This document shows, one piece after another, positions 12,545-25,600 of a stretch of 64,000 bases of DNA; within the stretch, counting starts at the first letter, position 1; each line of letters starts with the position of its first letter. The DNA is taken from the NCBI GenBank assembly GCA_003313425.1, contig NHZP01000009.1:744001-808000 (forward strand), read 5' to 3'. The position numbers and the translations under genes were made by a program. The notes under the pieces were generated by a model. It was not told where the DNA came from. It ran no database searches and saw nothing but the letters and a program-made list of their open reading frames with translations. Source of the DNA: Pseudopyrenochaeta lycopersici (taxonomy: Eukaryota; Ascomycota; Dothideomycetes; Pleosporales; Pseudopyrenochaetaceae).

Positions 12545-14040
12545 TTAGCTCTGCTTGCACTCAGCAGCCTCCTGCTTGGGTTTTGTGCCGTCGTTCTGCA
12601 AATAGTTAGCATACTATAGGTGGCAATCTTTGGAAGTTTTGACTAACCTCATCATCCGACTCCTCATCCTCATCACGGTCGTCGCTGAGCTCGTCCTCAT
12701 CCTCGTCGTCCTCATCCTCGAAGTCACCCTCCTCAAAGTCCTCGATGTTCTCGTACTGAAGGGCTTCGCCGGTAAACCAGTCGATCGCGCGCGGGATGAG
12801 CTTCTCTTTGATGTCCTCACCGAGTTGGTAGTCGAGCTCGAGGCGCTCCTCGATGTCAGAGGAAGCATCATCCTCATCCTGAGGAGGCTTGGGTGGGTCG
12901 AAGAAGTTGAAGAACGACTCTGTAGGAACGGTCTTCTTAACGACTCGGGTCTGTTTGGTGTCTGTGCGATAGGTCAGTATCAATTGCTCATGAAGTGGAA
13001 GTAGTAGACCCACTCTTGTTCCTCTGCTTCTTGCTCTCGATGCGGACAGTGAGGTCCTTGCCTGCTTTCCAGTCGACCTTATCACCCTCGGCGTGGTCAT
13101 AGATGAAGTCACCGCCGTAACCGTTCTCCTCTTGGTAGAAATAGGTCTTGGTGATGGTCTTGTTGGTGAAGAAGTCGTTCTCCTCGAATTCGAAGATCAG
13201 GCGGAAGCCAGGACGGTCGAGGTACTCCATGCGAATATCGGTAAGGTGCTTCAGCGCAGCCTCATCACGGTCTGTTATCATCTCGGCGAGCGAGATCTGG
13301 TTCTTCATGGCGCTCAGCCAGAACTCTGGAATACCCTTGACGTCCTTGCCCTCGTCCTTGTTGAGCTCTGCCTCGGGTGTGTCCTCATCCTCGTCATCCT
13401 CATCTTGCTGCTCGCCGATCTTGACCTGCTCTTCTGAAGGTTCCTCGGTACCGTTGACAATCTTTGCGCGGGTCTCGTACAGAGGTGTGAACTTGGCGAA
13501 GTACTTCTTCTCTAGTTGCAGAACCTCCTCTTGGAACTCTGCCTCGAGCTTGGAGTGGTCCTTCTGGACGCCCTTCAGGCCAGCGACGCGACGGCGGACA
13601 GAGGCAGGAAGGGACTCAATGTAGCCACTTGACCTGCCCACCAGGGAGCCGAGCTTGTTCTGCATCATGGCGACGAGGGCAGGGTTGGCAGCGAACAGCC
13701 CGGCAGCGGTGCGCTCCAGCTCCTCTGCAGTAAAAAATCGGATTAGCGGTCAAGCCCTTCACTACGCGATGACGCGGGGTCGGAGGGGCAAGAACGAGAA
13801 TATTGCGACTCACCTTCTTTGATAGTGCCTACGCCGGGCTGCTGAGCGTGCGACGATATGGGAGCAGCATTGGCGGGTGTGTTCTGCGGGGTGCTGGTAG
13901 GCAGATTGTTAGCAGGCGGTACATCCATTGTAGCGGTGGTTGCGACGGTGTCTGGCGTCAAAATTGTGTGGCGGAAGGGAGCAAGTGACTTACGGGGCGG
14001 ATATCGAGTCCATCTTCTTATTGCGGATTGGCTCAGACAT
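12545..14040 (-). CDS. nap1: Nucleosome assembly protein Nap1
   Basis: Histone H2A-H2B chaperone. Five exons: 13994-14040, 13814-13893, 13014-13724, 12648-12961 and 12545-12595, giving 400 residues. After a short disordered N-terminus ([16 protein letters not shown]) come the NAP fold blocks: long dimerisation helix ([20 protein letters not shown]), [52 protein letters not shown], then [31 protein letters not shown] and an acidic Asp/Glu tail. The last exon codes 16 residues ending CKQS, a CaaX-type box like the CKQQ end of animal NAP1L1, so prenylation is plausible. In the first intron the acceptor following the CTAAC branch site (13893) keeps frame, while an AG further upstream would not. 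Confidence 0.95.
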
Positions 14041-14917
14041 CTTGGCAATGCTGTGATGTCGATGTGCAGGTGGCAAGTTGTTGAGGGAAGTGGTAATGTT
14101 GTTGGTGAGCCCGCTGCAGAAATGTTCGGCGGGTTGAGCGAGAGAAAGCCGCTGTGCAAGGTTATCGCCCCTCTATTAAGGCTAGTTTCGGCTAGCTCAA
14201 GAATGTGGCTCTGGGGGGAACAACGACCAAAGCAGCTCGCGGAAGAGAGCGACGGGCTTAGAGTAGAGGGAAACTGCTTCTCGAGCGCGAGGCAGAGGCG
14301 GGTATTGTGCTATTTGTACCGTCTGCCGCCTGTCAGTGAAGGCCTGGCACGTGTCGTGACCAAGCAGCTCCACGACAGCGACTCAGTTTATCTTGCGGCG
14401 ACACCTCACGCGCAGTAGCCTACTGCCTCGGATTCCGCTCTGTGGTATGGCCGACCTTGGCCGCCATGTACTCTGTCCAGGGAGCAATGTATCTAGGTAC
14501 TTGCGGCTTCCACAAGCCCGCGCAACAATTGGCTACCAAGTACCCGCTCTGCATGTTGATAGGTGTCGGAAGACACCCCAAAGTCTTGTCTTCGGTACTC
14601 CAAGTTCTCGGAAGCACCTGGCAAATACCCAACACCCAAAGACAAGCAGTTGATTGCAAGCGACATGTATCCGTCTTATCGGAATTCCTCAAAGCATACC
14701 TCTATCCTGGTAACAACCACCATCCCTGGCCTTTAGCCACACCTGCCTTCTAGAACAAAGCGGGACCCGTAGAAATCTCTTAGCAAAAACTCGTATACGC
14801 CATCGCACCTGCCCATGTCCCAAACGAGGAAGTGAGACCCTGGATCAAGCATTTGTTGAGACGTCGCGATCATGGTACACCTGAATTTGTCGTCTATTGC
14901 TGATTCACTATCATCTA
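14041..14917. other. Intergenic, no gene seen
   Basis: It holds the Nap1 promoter at its left end and the 3' flank of the sucrose-type transporter at its right. Frames here are short and overlapping on both strands. Confidence 0.5.
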
Positions 14918-16729
14918 TTAATGGCCCTGTATTCTTTTCAGCCTCCTTGTAGCAACCACCGCAAGACACGCTGAGCATGCTCCAATAAAGAGGCAAACAG
15001 CGATTGCATTCGGCCCATCGGTCGAATGACGCTCCTCCGGGGGAGCTTCGGACAATTCTGGACTCTTCCCCGGCTCCAGCAAACTAAACACAACCCATGA
15101 AATCCCTGTACCAACGAACTGAGGTAAAGTAGTGTATAGGTTCATGATACCAAGGTACTTGCCAGAGCTTTCGCCAGTCTGGCTGCTACTGGCTTCTTCC
15201 AAGCCGTGATTGAGATGAAGGGCCACTGGTGACTCTAGTTCGATAGAACTGCGTCCCAAGTGTCCGTATGCGTGGTTACTCGATGCAGAAAGGCGATTGA
15301 TCTCCACTCCTAGAAAGGCGAATGGGGCCCAACAGGCTATCGACCATGAACTGCTACTTGTTAGTATAACACTTCTTTAACATGTAAGATAGTTACATAC
15401 ACGCCGCAGACAGCAATGATAAGTGTTGCACTCCTCAACGACCGCACGAAGGGTGCCATAATCATCGAAGATGCAAATATACAGTGAGAAATCGTCCACG
15501 CAGTAAGCAGAGAAGGTTTGTATTTCTCGATTTCGGTCACGAATCCAGCAATGCTCTTTGGTGGACGCGGCGTAAAGCCAGGTGCCTTCTCATCCGCCGG
15601 ATTCTTAACAAAGAACGGAAGCAGAACGGACATGACGAATGTGATGATGGAGAAAGCAATCAGTGCCATAGAGCCAATACGGCCAACTTTGCCGGTTAGA
15701 TCACCGGCGGCTCTGACATCGGCAGGTGCATCGTAGCGGAGGTAGACTTCGCCAACCCAAGTCGTACTATAGAAGAGGAAGGGAAACCAGCCTAGGTTTT
15801 CGTCAGTACGTCAATCATTGACAATTGGGAGTGAGACATACCAATCCACGCCCAAAATTGAACGTAGCAGATGGCTTGAATACCCCTGGGCAAATTCATC
15901 GCTGTGTGCGCAATAGTCCCAAGTACCTGCTTGATGTCCAGCTTCTCATCATCCTCTCCTCCGTTGCTGACCAACACCCTTTCCGTAACAGCCCAGCTGG
16001 TGATCCCGACCGCCAGACACAGTGTCAGCGCCGCTACACCCGTCAATTGCTTGAACTGCGTATCCCCCAGCATCGGCCCAAACACTCTCCTCAAATCTAT
16101 AGCTCCAGCGCCGTATCCAATCAGACTGCCTACTGCGACCATCCTGCTCGCCCAGCTACTCCCCATCTGTTGTTTTGCGATTGGGAGAGTATCCACAATC
16201 AGCCCTCTGCAGCTCCCCTGCACAGCATTGATTGCGAAATCAATTCCATATATGCTCAGCACAGCAACATATATCGTCGCTGATTTCGCAGCTGCCTCAT
16301 CTTTAACGAAATATCTAACCACTTCTTTTGTCCATCCTAACAGCAGCAGAAACATGCCTACTAGTATTGTGCCGAAGAACATGAAAGGTCTCCTTCTGCC
16401 CCAACGAGATGTTGAGCGATCTGCGACAACGCCAACAATGGGCTGCATTATGAGGCCGGAGAGTGGGCCCGCAACCCAAACGAGGGAGATTTTGGACTTC
16501 GTGAGGCCGAGCTCGAGTAGGTAGGGCGTGCAGTAGGTCATTTCTACATTCCATGTGAATCTAAGTGTCGGTCAGTAAAGTGCATTGCAAGTCTGATTCG
16601 GGCCCTAGGAACATACTGCAGTCCGATGAGAGATGTTGTGAGCAACGCCATGCGCATACTCTCAGTAGAGCCCTTGACAGCCGGCGTGCCCGTCCATTGC
16701 GCGACGGATGGCATCTTCTGCCCCGGCAC
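14918..16729 (-). CDS. MFS sucrose/maltose:H+ symporter (SUT / GPH type)
   Basis: Predicted plasma-membrane proton-coupled disaccharide importer. Four exons: 16617-16729, 15842-16560, 15401-15791 and 14918-15350; 551 residues with about 12 hydrophobic segments. The family marker RWGRRRP sits in the loop after TM2-TM3 (residue ~95), preceded by GPLSGLIMQPIVGVVADRS, as in plant SUTs and S. pombe Sut1. CRGLIVDTLP and the Asp of VGVVADRS are conserved. A hydrophilic central loop follows around NGGEDDEKLDIKQ, and another lies late in the protein around SIELESPVALH. The start could be the second Met (16714). Intron 3 ends with two candidate acceptors three bases apart (TAGCAG). Substrate within the disaccharide group cannot be told from sequence. 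Confidence 0.88.
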
Positions 16730-19700
16730 TCTGGTTCAGCTGTCGAGGGTATAGATATCGTCGCGTGCGCGCAAACTGCTCCCTACTGTTCGAACTTATG
16801 GAAACGTGGAAGGTTGCATTGGGCGTGTAATGTTCACAATATGCAGGGCTTCAACGCAGCGAAGGCAATTAAACAGAAAACGGAAACGAGTGAGTGGAGG
16901 TTACATTAGGAGACGTGTCTGCAGAGAAATGTTGGACGGAAATGCAAGGGGAATCGTCAGCTCCATGGTGGCTTGGCCCGCAATGATACGGATAGGACCG
17001 TTGAAAGCGCTCCTGAAATAGCTAGCGGCCGCAGCCCCCATACCGAACACCTGGGTCGATTGCACATGCGCCGATCAATTGTACCTCCGGCATATCTCGC
17101 TCTCTCATTCGTGGTCAAAGGTACAATACTCCATACTGATCCCCTTGATGTTGAGCCACTGTCGTCTTCGTTAGTCGGGTTGCAATATCATGATGACTGA
17201 AGCCGCGTAGTGCAAGTCCAGACCCACACCTGGAGCCGGCTGTCATCCGTCTGGGCACGTCGTTCTGGAGACTGACGCGTCATAGTGGAGTTCAATAATC
17301 TTGAAATTCCATAATGCGCCCAGACCTGGGAGTCAGAATCAAATCAACAGCTCATTCTTCCTCCCCTTCTGACATTCGCGATCCGGACCAAAGGCTCAAA
17401 AAGAACCAGGATACATACGAGAAGGACCGTAAGCCAATGCTTTCTTTCACTTGGCAAAAGTACAGCTGCACGATGCCGGAATCTCGGAAGAATTTGTCGG
17501 TTTCTATAATGGAAGAGTAAGAGATATCGTAAAGGAAACGTCCATCAGTCCAAGGCTAGGACCGAATACGACGCATTCCGTACACCCGAACGCAGTCACG
17601 ATCAAAAAGGAGAGAAAATAAATTGGGAGAAATCTGACGATTGCGGTACGTTTCAGGTAATTGGAGGTATCTGAAGGCTCCATCTGTGACAGAAGGTCAG
17701 AAATGGACGATCGTACCAGAGATGGCGAAGTTGTACATTCGGGCAAGGAATCTTGGGCTTAATCACTGCATTGAATAATCCTCATCCAAGCAGTTGCTGT
17801 TGCACTTTTGGATTTGCTTTCCCCCAAGGCAGACATGCACCATGGTTCTTGATCTGTCAGGTCGGTTGGCAAAGCGTTGGACGACCCTCGTTGGATCGTT
17901 CTACGGCGTTCTTATCCCCCAGCCACTCTATGATGGTCAGTACACCACAGCTTTTAAGCCTCTGCTTCGCCTGGGTGTGGGATTGTGGATGGCATCCCTT
18001 GCCAAAAAAGAGTTGCGACCTTGCACACCGTTGAACGAGTGATGGTCGCAAAGCGAAAGCCAATAAAACACAACGAAGACAGATTTTCCAGAAACACAGA
18101 GCTTGAGGAACACGTAGTTGCGGACAAAGTCCTGTTAGAGAGCCTGCCTAACAAAATTGACCAAGACAGGTTTCGGGATTGGGTACACGAAGACTACAGA
18201 AATGGAAGGATGGTGACCGAAGTTCTTCCAGTTCAAGAAGTACATTTACGCCATCAGTAGTACCAATGTCAGCAACTTCTCATCTATTCAACAGCTGCAG
18301 TTGCCCCTCACTACCTCGAGACATCTGTACATTCCCGCTAGATCGCTAAATGGCTACCGAATCTCTGAGCCCGTATCTCACGATTTGACCTGACCAAAGT
18401 GTTTTTAATTATGATGACCTGCGAAACTTTACTGCGGAGTGTATATCACGACTCCACCTGACAAACCCAAAGATCGGATGCTCTGGCAAAAAGAACCGTA
18501 TAGTTGGAAACAGGATTTTGCAGAGACTGGGTTGTATAATACAGATACAAATTCAAAGCGCATCTCATTGAATAAATCGACCACGTTCGATTATTTCTAA
18601 GCGGGAACGCTAGAGGCAGCAAGGTATCTGATTCATCGTGTGGAGGCAAAATATCGGACAAGCGCTTTGCCGATAGAGACGTCGAAGTCCAAAAGAATCC
18701 TTTTCAAATTATGCCTTCAATCTCATCATCGAAGATGCATGCAAACCGTTCGCTATCCAAGACACTTTGCTCTTTAGAGATATTCTTACTTATTGAAGAA
18801 AGTCTTTCAAGCAGCTCAGTGACCTTGAGTCAAAATTACGGATCACACCAAAAGCCCTCATAAGATGGAGATTCTATCATGAAACACATACATTCTGAGT
18901 ACGTAAGGTTTGGCTCACACAGTCAATGCCCGGCACGGCGAAGGATTGCATCCGGTCATCATCAGCAAGCTATCAGACCCGAGCCCAAAGTTCTTAGATG
19001 TATCAAAACGGATGCTTCAGGGCGCTTACCACACGAGCATTAATGCTCAGTGTACTATTCTCCTAGGTTCATGGGTCTTCCCGCCCAGGTCGGGTTTGCA
19101 TATTGACGCCACCCGTTTTCCACAGTGCCGTTTCTGTGGACTTGTGCAAAACCTCAATTATACATTGATATTGACATTCCAAATAATAAAGTTCCACATG
19201 CATCTGTCCTATCGCCTTCACGCAAATCGCTTCCAAATCATCGACACGAAACTTCTTGCATGCAGACAAAGTCCCCCGTCCTCTTCTCCTCTCTTACCCG
19301 GTACGCCATCAGCATACATTTGCCCCTCGAACAAATACTGAAACGATCGATACGGAACGGACGGATGATGCACACAGGAATTGAGGGCGGCACGGACATC
19401 GTTCACGCATGCTGCAAATGTTTGTTCCATCGCGTCTTAGCCTACACGGAGACCCCGTGGGCAATGGTTTCAGGTCTGCACACTGATCACAATGCAGTGA
19501 AACAGATGCGCTTATAGTCACTGCGATCTTGGGTCGGGCTGGGTGTAACGGAGCGCAAGGCGAGCATCCGATGCCAAAGTTTCCTCGCCGGTGGAGCCGT
19601 CTTGGGGGCCCAGAACTGTGAGACGTTGATTGTATGTGCGACAAATCTATGTCCAGAAATGCACTTGAACTAATCGAAGAATGAGGAAACAGCTTCATCA

Positions 19701-20317
19701 CAGAATCATGGAGAGAGCAAGATATGTTATCGCTTAATGCGGTTATATTGCCTAGTATTATACACACGTCCTCACAAGAGGAACGTTCACACCTGTATTC
19801 GCATATCCACAAGAAAACTCGACCTCCAATAGCGGCGCTCGCATGTTGATACATGCGAAGCAACTAAAATGCGTGCTTGATGTACCTAAGATGCACCAAC
19901 TTTTGCCGGTAATGCCCATGCGAAAAGCGCTCCACGGCGACCGAGGTATATCTAGCTGAACGGTAGGAGACGACGCGCAAGCGCCCGGAATACAAACGGC
20001 GACATATGAAAGAAAAAACAGAAGTATAACGGATGAGAGAAAAAGAAAGGGTACTCGTGTTCATGTCGTGAAGCAGCCAATTTCCGGTGTACCACCCACC
20101 CCAAGCTCCGAAAGAGGAAAAGCATGCGATGCAATGCAGACATCATAAGTGATGTTAAAAGAACATAGATACCGGTCTAGGAAATTAAACAGGATGGGAA
20201 TGAAGATGAACAAGAAAGAATGAAAGCAGGCCCTCTAGGTGGCGACGCCTCCAACGCCAAACGCTCATTTTACGTCGCATGGCGTCGTGATGGTTTTGTT
20301 GCTATGGCGATGTGTGC
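16730..20317. other. Gene-poor interval with one orphan frame
   Basis: 3.6 kb between the transporter start and the ste12 stop. No recognised gene. The most coding-like piece is the frame at 17985-18260, listed separately. The remaining frames are short and mostly mirrored on both strands. The right end includes the ste12 3' UTR. Confidence 0.5.
17985..18260 (+). other. Orphan open frame, possible decayed or unrecognised gene end
   Basis: A 91-codon frame whose last ~75 residues look protein-like: charged, balanced, with few Cys, Ser runs or low complexity (KPIKHNEDRFSRN, ADKVLLESLPNKIDQDRF, WVHEDYRNGRMVTEV). The first residues overlap a second frame (17794-18042) that contains MVLDLSGRLAKRW. 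No start context, splice signals or domain allow a gene model, and I do not recognise the family. It could be the 3' exon of a small gene, a degraded copy, or chance. Confidence 0.25.
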
Positions 20318-22693
20318 TTAGTAGTGGCTGCCGGCCATGAGTTGTTGCTGTGGTGGTGCCATTGACATCCCCAGTCCTGGACCGGGAATGTCATTGATGG
20401 ACTGGGGCACATGAGCAAGGCTTGAGAGGTAATCATTCCCTGATTCAGGCGAATCCTCTTCCAGCGAGTGAAGATGATCCTCCTCGCCTTCGAGGTCTTC
20501 ATCCTGGTAGTCGCTCAGCGGCTCGCCATCAGGGCGAGGCTCGTGTGTGCGACGATGTCTGCCACCTTCATTAGCATTTTGGATTTCGTTGGAGGAAAAT
20601 TGGAGAAAACTTACTGGGCAAGGTTGTCCGAGCGTGAGAAGGCTTTGTTGCACAACGGGCAAACGTATGGTCGTTCTTGAGTGTGAGTGCGCACGTGCCT
20701 AAGCGCCCACTGTCAGCGTCTATTTCCAACTTAAAATAGCCAACGAGCCTCTTCCAGGCTGTGGTACAAAAAAGACAACAAGAAATTGCGGCGCTTACCT
20801 CTTGAGGTGTTCTAATCTCTTGAACAGTCTGCCACAGGTGGGAATCGGGCATGAGTGGGACTTCTGTGGGTAGGGGCCGATCTCCATCATGGTGGCGCTC
20901 CGGGCGCGTCGAAAGACGGGCGCGGCGCCAGCAGTACGAGCAACAGCGCTGTGTTGCAGTGGCGTCTCGAACAATTCGCCATTGACCATGCTGTTGAGGT
21001 CATCGTGATGCAGAAGTGCGGGTTGCTGTTCAGGGCTTTCCTCAACGGTGTTCAGAGGGGTACCCTGCCGCGACATGTTGACAACAGGCTTCACTTCCGA
21101 CATTGTTGGAGGGAAGCTTGCGCCATTAGTGCTGTTTGGCGAGTTGTGATTTGATTCATCTGCTTCTGGGACAGGAACCACAGAGCTTGACATAGAGCGC
21201 CTCAAATCACTTGGGCGATGGACTTGGTGAGTGGCGCCAGTAGCAGTGACTGCGGCTTGGATCCCAGCAGAAAGCGAAGAACGTCGCCTCCGTTGCTTAT
21301 ATGTTGGTGAGCCTTCGATGACCGAGTACACGTTTCCTGGTGCGAACGGCCTCGAAACACCCGAAAAGCCAGGGCCCATCAAGTTAGACGGCGGAATGTT
21401 CATCAAGGGGTTGAATGTGTGTGGTACAGGTAGGTCGGGGATCGCGCTGTACAGACCGGTGTCCTCGTTGGCAATGTACGCTGGTTCAGCACCGAGACTG
21501 ATCTGGTGCTGAGGTGGCGTCAATGGCTCGTAAGACAGACCGCGGGTGCTGTAGTCCTCATAGTGGGATGAGACAAATGAGGGTGCGGGTGAGTACTCCA
21601 TATAGGCTGGCATAGAGCTGTGGCGTTGGTGCACTTGGGACAGTGGAATACCGTTACGGTCATACTGCATCTGAGTGCCGAATTCGCGCTCCCTGCTCTT
21701 CACGATGGTGTTTTGCATTGTTGGTGGCATTGACATTTGTTGATGGTATTGAGCCATTGGGTCTTCGTGATGATGCACGGGCTGGGGCATCGGCTGCGGT
21801 ACCGGTACCATGGTTGGTGGGGGCATCGTCTCCATTCCACGCATATCAGGCGAAGTCGTCTGGTAGGACGGCTGGACATTGTTGTTGAAAGATGAGGAAT
21901 TTGTTTGTTGTGCCTTGGTGAGCTGCTCGAAAAGCGATTGCGACGAATCGAACTCGAAGGAAAGGGCAGGTTCGCTCACGGCCATGGTAGTCGCCTCTTG
22001 ACCCATCTTTTCGCGCTTGAGATCGCGCTCCAAAGCATCGAGGAAGAGTCGGTCATGAGGTACGCTGTACCAGTAGAATACCTTTTGCTTCTTTTGCGTC
22101 CGGATGCAGTTGTTCTTGTACAGGAAATCAAGAAATGCGCTCTTAGGCTCCTCTAGCGAGGCGTCTGTGCCTGACTTTAGGTTGCGCAGATCAGAGAAGA
22201 TACCCTCCTCGAACTTCTTTGAGTTCTTGACTGGGCGGCCAAAGGCCTGGAATCTGAATGACAAACATCGCACAATATCTGTTCCAGAGATGTGAAAGAG
22301 GTTGTTCCTGTGAGGGCGTTAGACTTGATAGAATGTTTAGGGGACATTCATTGAATGCACTCACCATAATACGCAGGAGACATATTCGCCTGTTGGCAAT
22401 AGGAATCTGCGGATGTACTGATCCGGCTGCCAGTCAACTGGCGCTGAGATGAGGAAGTATTTGACTGTGGCAGCGTCAGTAGGCGACACAACATGGGAAT
22501 GCTTCAAGCAAAAATAATGCGCGACTGTAGTAGAGACAAGGATGAAGCACGTACGGTTGTCGACTTGTTGTAGTGCAACGATGCTATCAGGTGGAAGGCT
22601 TTGCTGAGCATCCTGATCTAACAAGAAGGTCTCAGGCGCGACGGAGCGTGCCTGAGGCGGTGGCATGGCAGCATGATGGGCGGAAGGATACAT
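20318..22693 (-). CDS. ste12: Homeodomain/C2H2 transcription factor Ste12
   Basis: Nuclear transcription factor downstream of the pheromone/invasion MAP kinase; in filamentous ascomycetes it controls mating and host penetration. Five exons: 22555-22693, 22365-22464, 20799-22307, 20615-20698 and 20318-20558, giving 690 residues. The STE12 homeodomain-like region spans roughly residues 47-165: [20 protein letters not shown], then [40 protein letters not shown] and [21 protein letters not shown] long Pro/Gln/Ser-rich middle follows. Two C2H2 fingers are split by introns: [19 protein letters not shown] and [19 protein letters not shown], typical of filamentous but not yeast Ste12. The acidic C-terminal tail is short. 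The intron inside the second finger (20559-20614) matters because its alternative use would alter that finger. Start choice: MYPSAHH at 22693; a Met five codons upstream is possible. Confidence 0.95.
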
Positions 22694-25600
22694 GCTGCGC
22701 TGCAACACGTTCCTCTATACAAACGTTTTGGAGTTGGTACTTCAGACGTGATGGCCCTCTGGAACGATGGAACACGATGGGAAGGCGTCGAAAGGTCCTG
22801 CCAGGTTCGAATAATAAAATGTGAGGCGCAAAGCGAAGGAAAAAAGGCCAGCGACGGTATCAGATATGTTAAATGGGATAATAAAACGTATCGAGGGCCT
22901 GCCTCGGAGTGGACAGTCTCGACGTACAAGAAGACCGGACAGAGTGAAGGTTAGGGCTCTGGAGATCTCAAACGCAAGTGGGAGGGACGGAGCTTTTAGG
23001 GGGGTGTCAGAGGGCTCTGAAACCCCTCGTTAGCATGTTTGAGTTATTCCTGGCCCTGCGCTTGGCTCGTAAGCGTGCGGACGGCGGCCAATTGGGTGGC
23101 GCACGCCGGCGTAGCGACAGGGAAGCTGCAGGGAAGTGACCGGGGTACGGGCGACTCATGGGACGGCCGTGCATGGGGACGTGATGGCGCTGGAGAGGTT
23201 GGCTGGTCGCCTAGTGCGTTGGATGTCGCTGGCGAAGGGTGGGGAATCATCCATGGAGCATGCCTGTGGAGGAGGACGATTAGACGACGGCATTATGCAA
23301 TGGGGGTCTGGACAGTGACGGCGCTCAGGGCGCCCTTTCCTCGCCGTTGGCCGCACCTGCCCTCCCTGCTGCTCGCACCTGCCCTGCGCTCCACCGCTCC
23401 TGCCCTCGGTCAAGCACCCGGCCTCGTCGGCGCACTGCCAGCTTCCGGCCTAGCCTGGGACTTGCTGCACGCTCGCTTGCATCCCAACTCCACGAGGCCT
23501 GGAATCACAGACACCCAGTTTGCCCGCCTTGAGTATTGATCATCGCGGTCCGACGCCCGCTTTTGTGCTTCACCACGGCTACGCTTTTTGCGTCAGTCTG
23601 GCCCGCTCAATAGGCAAGTCCGGCGAGAGGGCCGCCTCAACATCATCGGCCTCCTTCGTCACCTTTGCCTCGTAGCACCCTGGGGGGCAACCTCGTGGAT
23701 GGGAATGCCATGCAGCCCGTGTCCAGAGGCGCTGACGGTCCCATGGTACCAGGCAGCTGAGAGCGAGGCTTCGGGAGACCGCTGTTTTGCCTCGCCTTAT
23801 CACCACCGGCTCCGCTGTCAACTAGAACACCCACACCTGCTCACTAGAACGTGCGCGCTGGAACTATTGAAAATCGCCCTGCGACTCGCGCTCCTCGTGC
23901 CGGCTGTCGCCGCAGCGCATCCCCGGATCCGCTCTGCAGACGCAGGAACATCACGCGTTGAAGCCTGCATCTTTTCGCAAATTGCGACCGCATCACGAGA
24001 ACATGTCCTCGATGGCCGCCACCAAGCCTTGCTCCTCAATTCGTCCTCTGTGGCGGCTCAATTGACGATGTGAGGTGCGTCCAAATGCAGGAACCAGCAG
24101 ATGCAGCACTGGGGCATCGTTTGATCTCCATCCTGAAACACGCTGCTTGCCACGCCGGCGGGAGCGTCCACCTACTGCTCGCAAATCTTGCAAGATCTCG
24201 CAGAATGGTGCTTTTTCGTCCAATCTGTCGCTGCTTGCTTGTCACCTCCAGCTGCCACTTTCAACGTGATCCAAACATAGAGAGCGCATTCTTTGCGATC
24301 GACTGGAGTCCCTCTGCTTGGGCGTGACGCTGCCTTCGCAAGCCAGTGAGATAGTGGAAGCCGTTTCAGACTTGCTTTTGGCTGGCCGTTTGGCCCTGCC
24401 GTTTTCACACATTGGCCGGCTAGCGAATCAGTGCTTGTCGGCGGCATTACCATTCTTGCGCAAGCGCTACAACTCGGGGAGCTAAGATGCCATGTTGTCA
24501 CTGGGGTCCTCATGCATCTGGAGGCTGCTCATCACAGGCAGCGTCACTTCAACCTGTCAGCCTTTGCAGCTTGCAAATTACGTCTTGTGTCGACATGATG
24601 CTGGCAGGCTGTACGCAACACCTTGCCAGTATTGCGTTTGAAAGCAGCTTTTCCGTTTCACAGGGTACCGTACATGAGCTTCAGGCCCGGAAATGTTGAC
24701 GGATTCAGTCCGAGTGCCACTGTTTGGAACTGGTCTGTCCATGAAAGACGCTGAGTGCGCCGAAGGCTTGAATTGTTACGAACTTTATGATGGCGGGTGG
24801 AGAAGCCGGCTCTATGCCGACTCCGCGCCGCCTCTGCGAACACTTGGTGCCTTATCGTAAGACCTGCAGTCCCGTTTCCCCAAAACAAAGTCTCGCATAC
24901 GTGTGTGCGGGTTTTGGTACACCCAACGGAGCAAACATCACATTGGGATGGTGGAGGTCTGTACCTGCGCTAGCGGGGCTGAAGTGACGGTTCTGAAACT
25001 CCTTCACCCTTTTACCTGACTGCCTTAACGGGACGTGAGGCTACCGGTCAGAAGAAGGATAGTGTCGCTTGAAATCGACCTTTCTGCATAATGTTGAAAA
25101 TCATCTGCAGGAGAAATATTGTTCTTGCTGCATTCGTCGCTCAGGAAGAAGGAAGCAGGTTAGAGCGACGCGGTTAATGGTACTAATCAGGTTGGTCAAC
25201 GGACCCTTCGTAGCAACCACAAGTCATGCGCAAGAGCCGTGGCCCAAAGCTTGCCACGAGAACAGGTACCAGACACATGCTCTACACTATTGGAGAGCTA
25301 TGACTAGGGAAAAGAAGCCTTTGCGAGTTGGTATGAAGGTAGACAAGCCGACGTGCAGAAGACTTGACTGGAAAGATTAGCCGTTCTATCCGTTTCGACA
25401 TCCACATCAGTGTACCCCTTTGCTTTGCAGCGTGAAGGGTCGGACAAAGTAGGCAGATCCTGTGGCACTAAAAACCAACCCGATTCCACCTGCAGCGGAC
25501 GCACGTTTTCCGGTCGCATTTGGGATGAGATCCAAAGTTACCCATCGCTGATCCCCTTGCCATGCAGTTGTAGCAGAAGCAATCGGAAGACTGCTGCTTA

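Noticed and set aside
23039..23539. 166-codon open frame in the GC-rich segment
   Set aside because: Open frames in several phases on both strands at once, as expected from GC-rich composition; the translation has no recognisable features.
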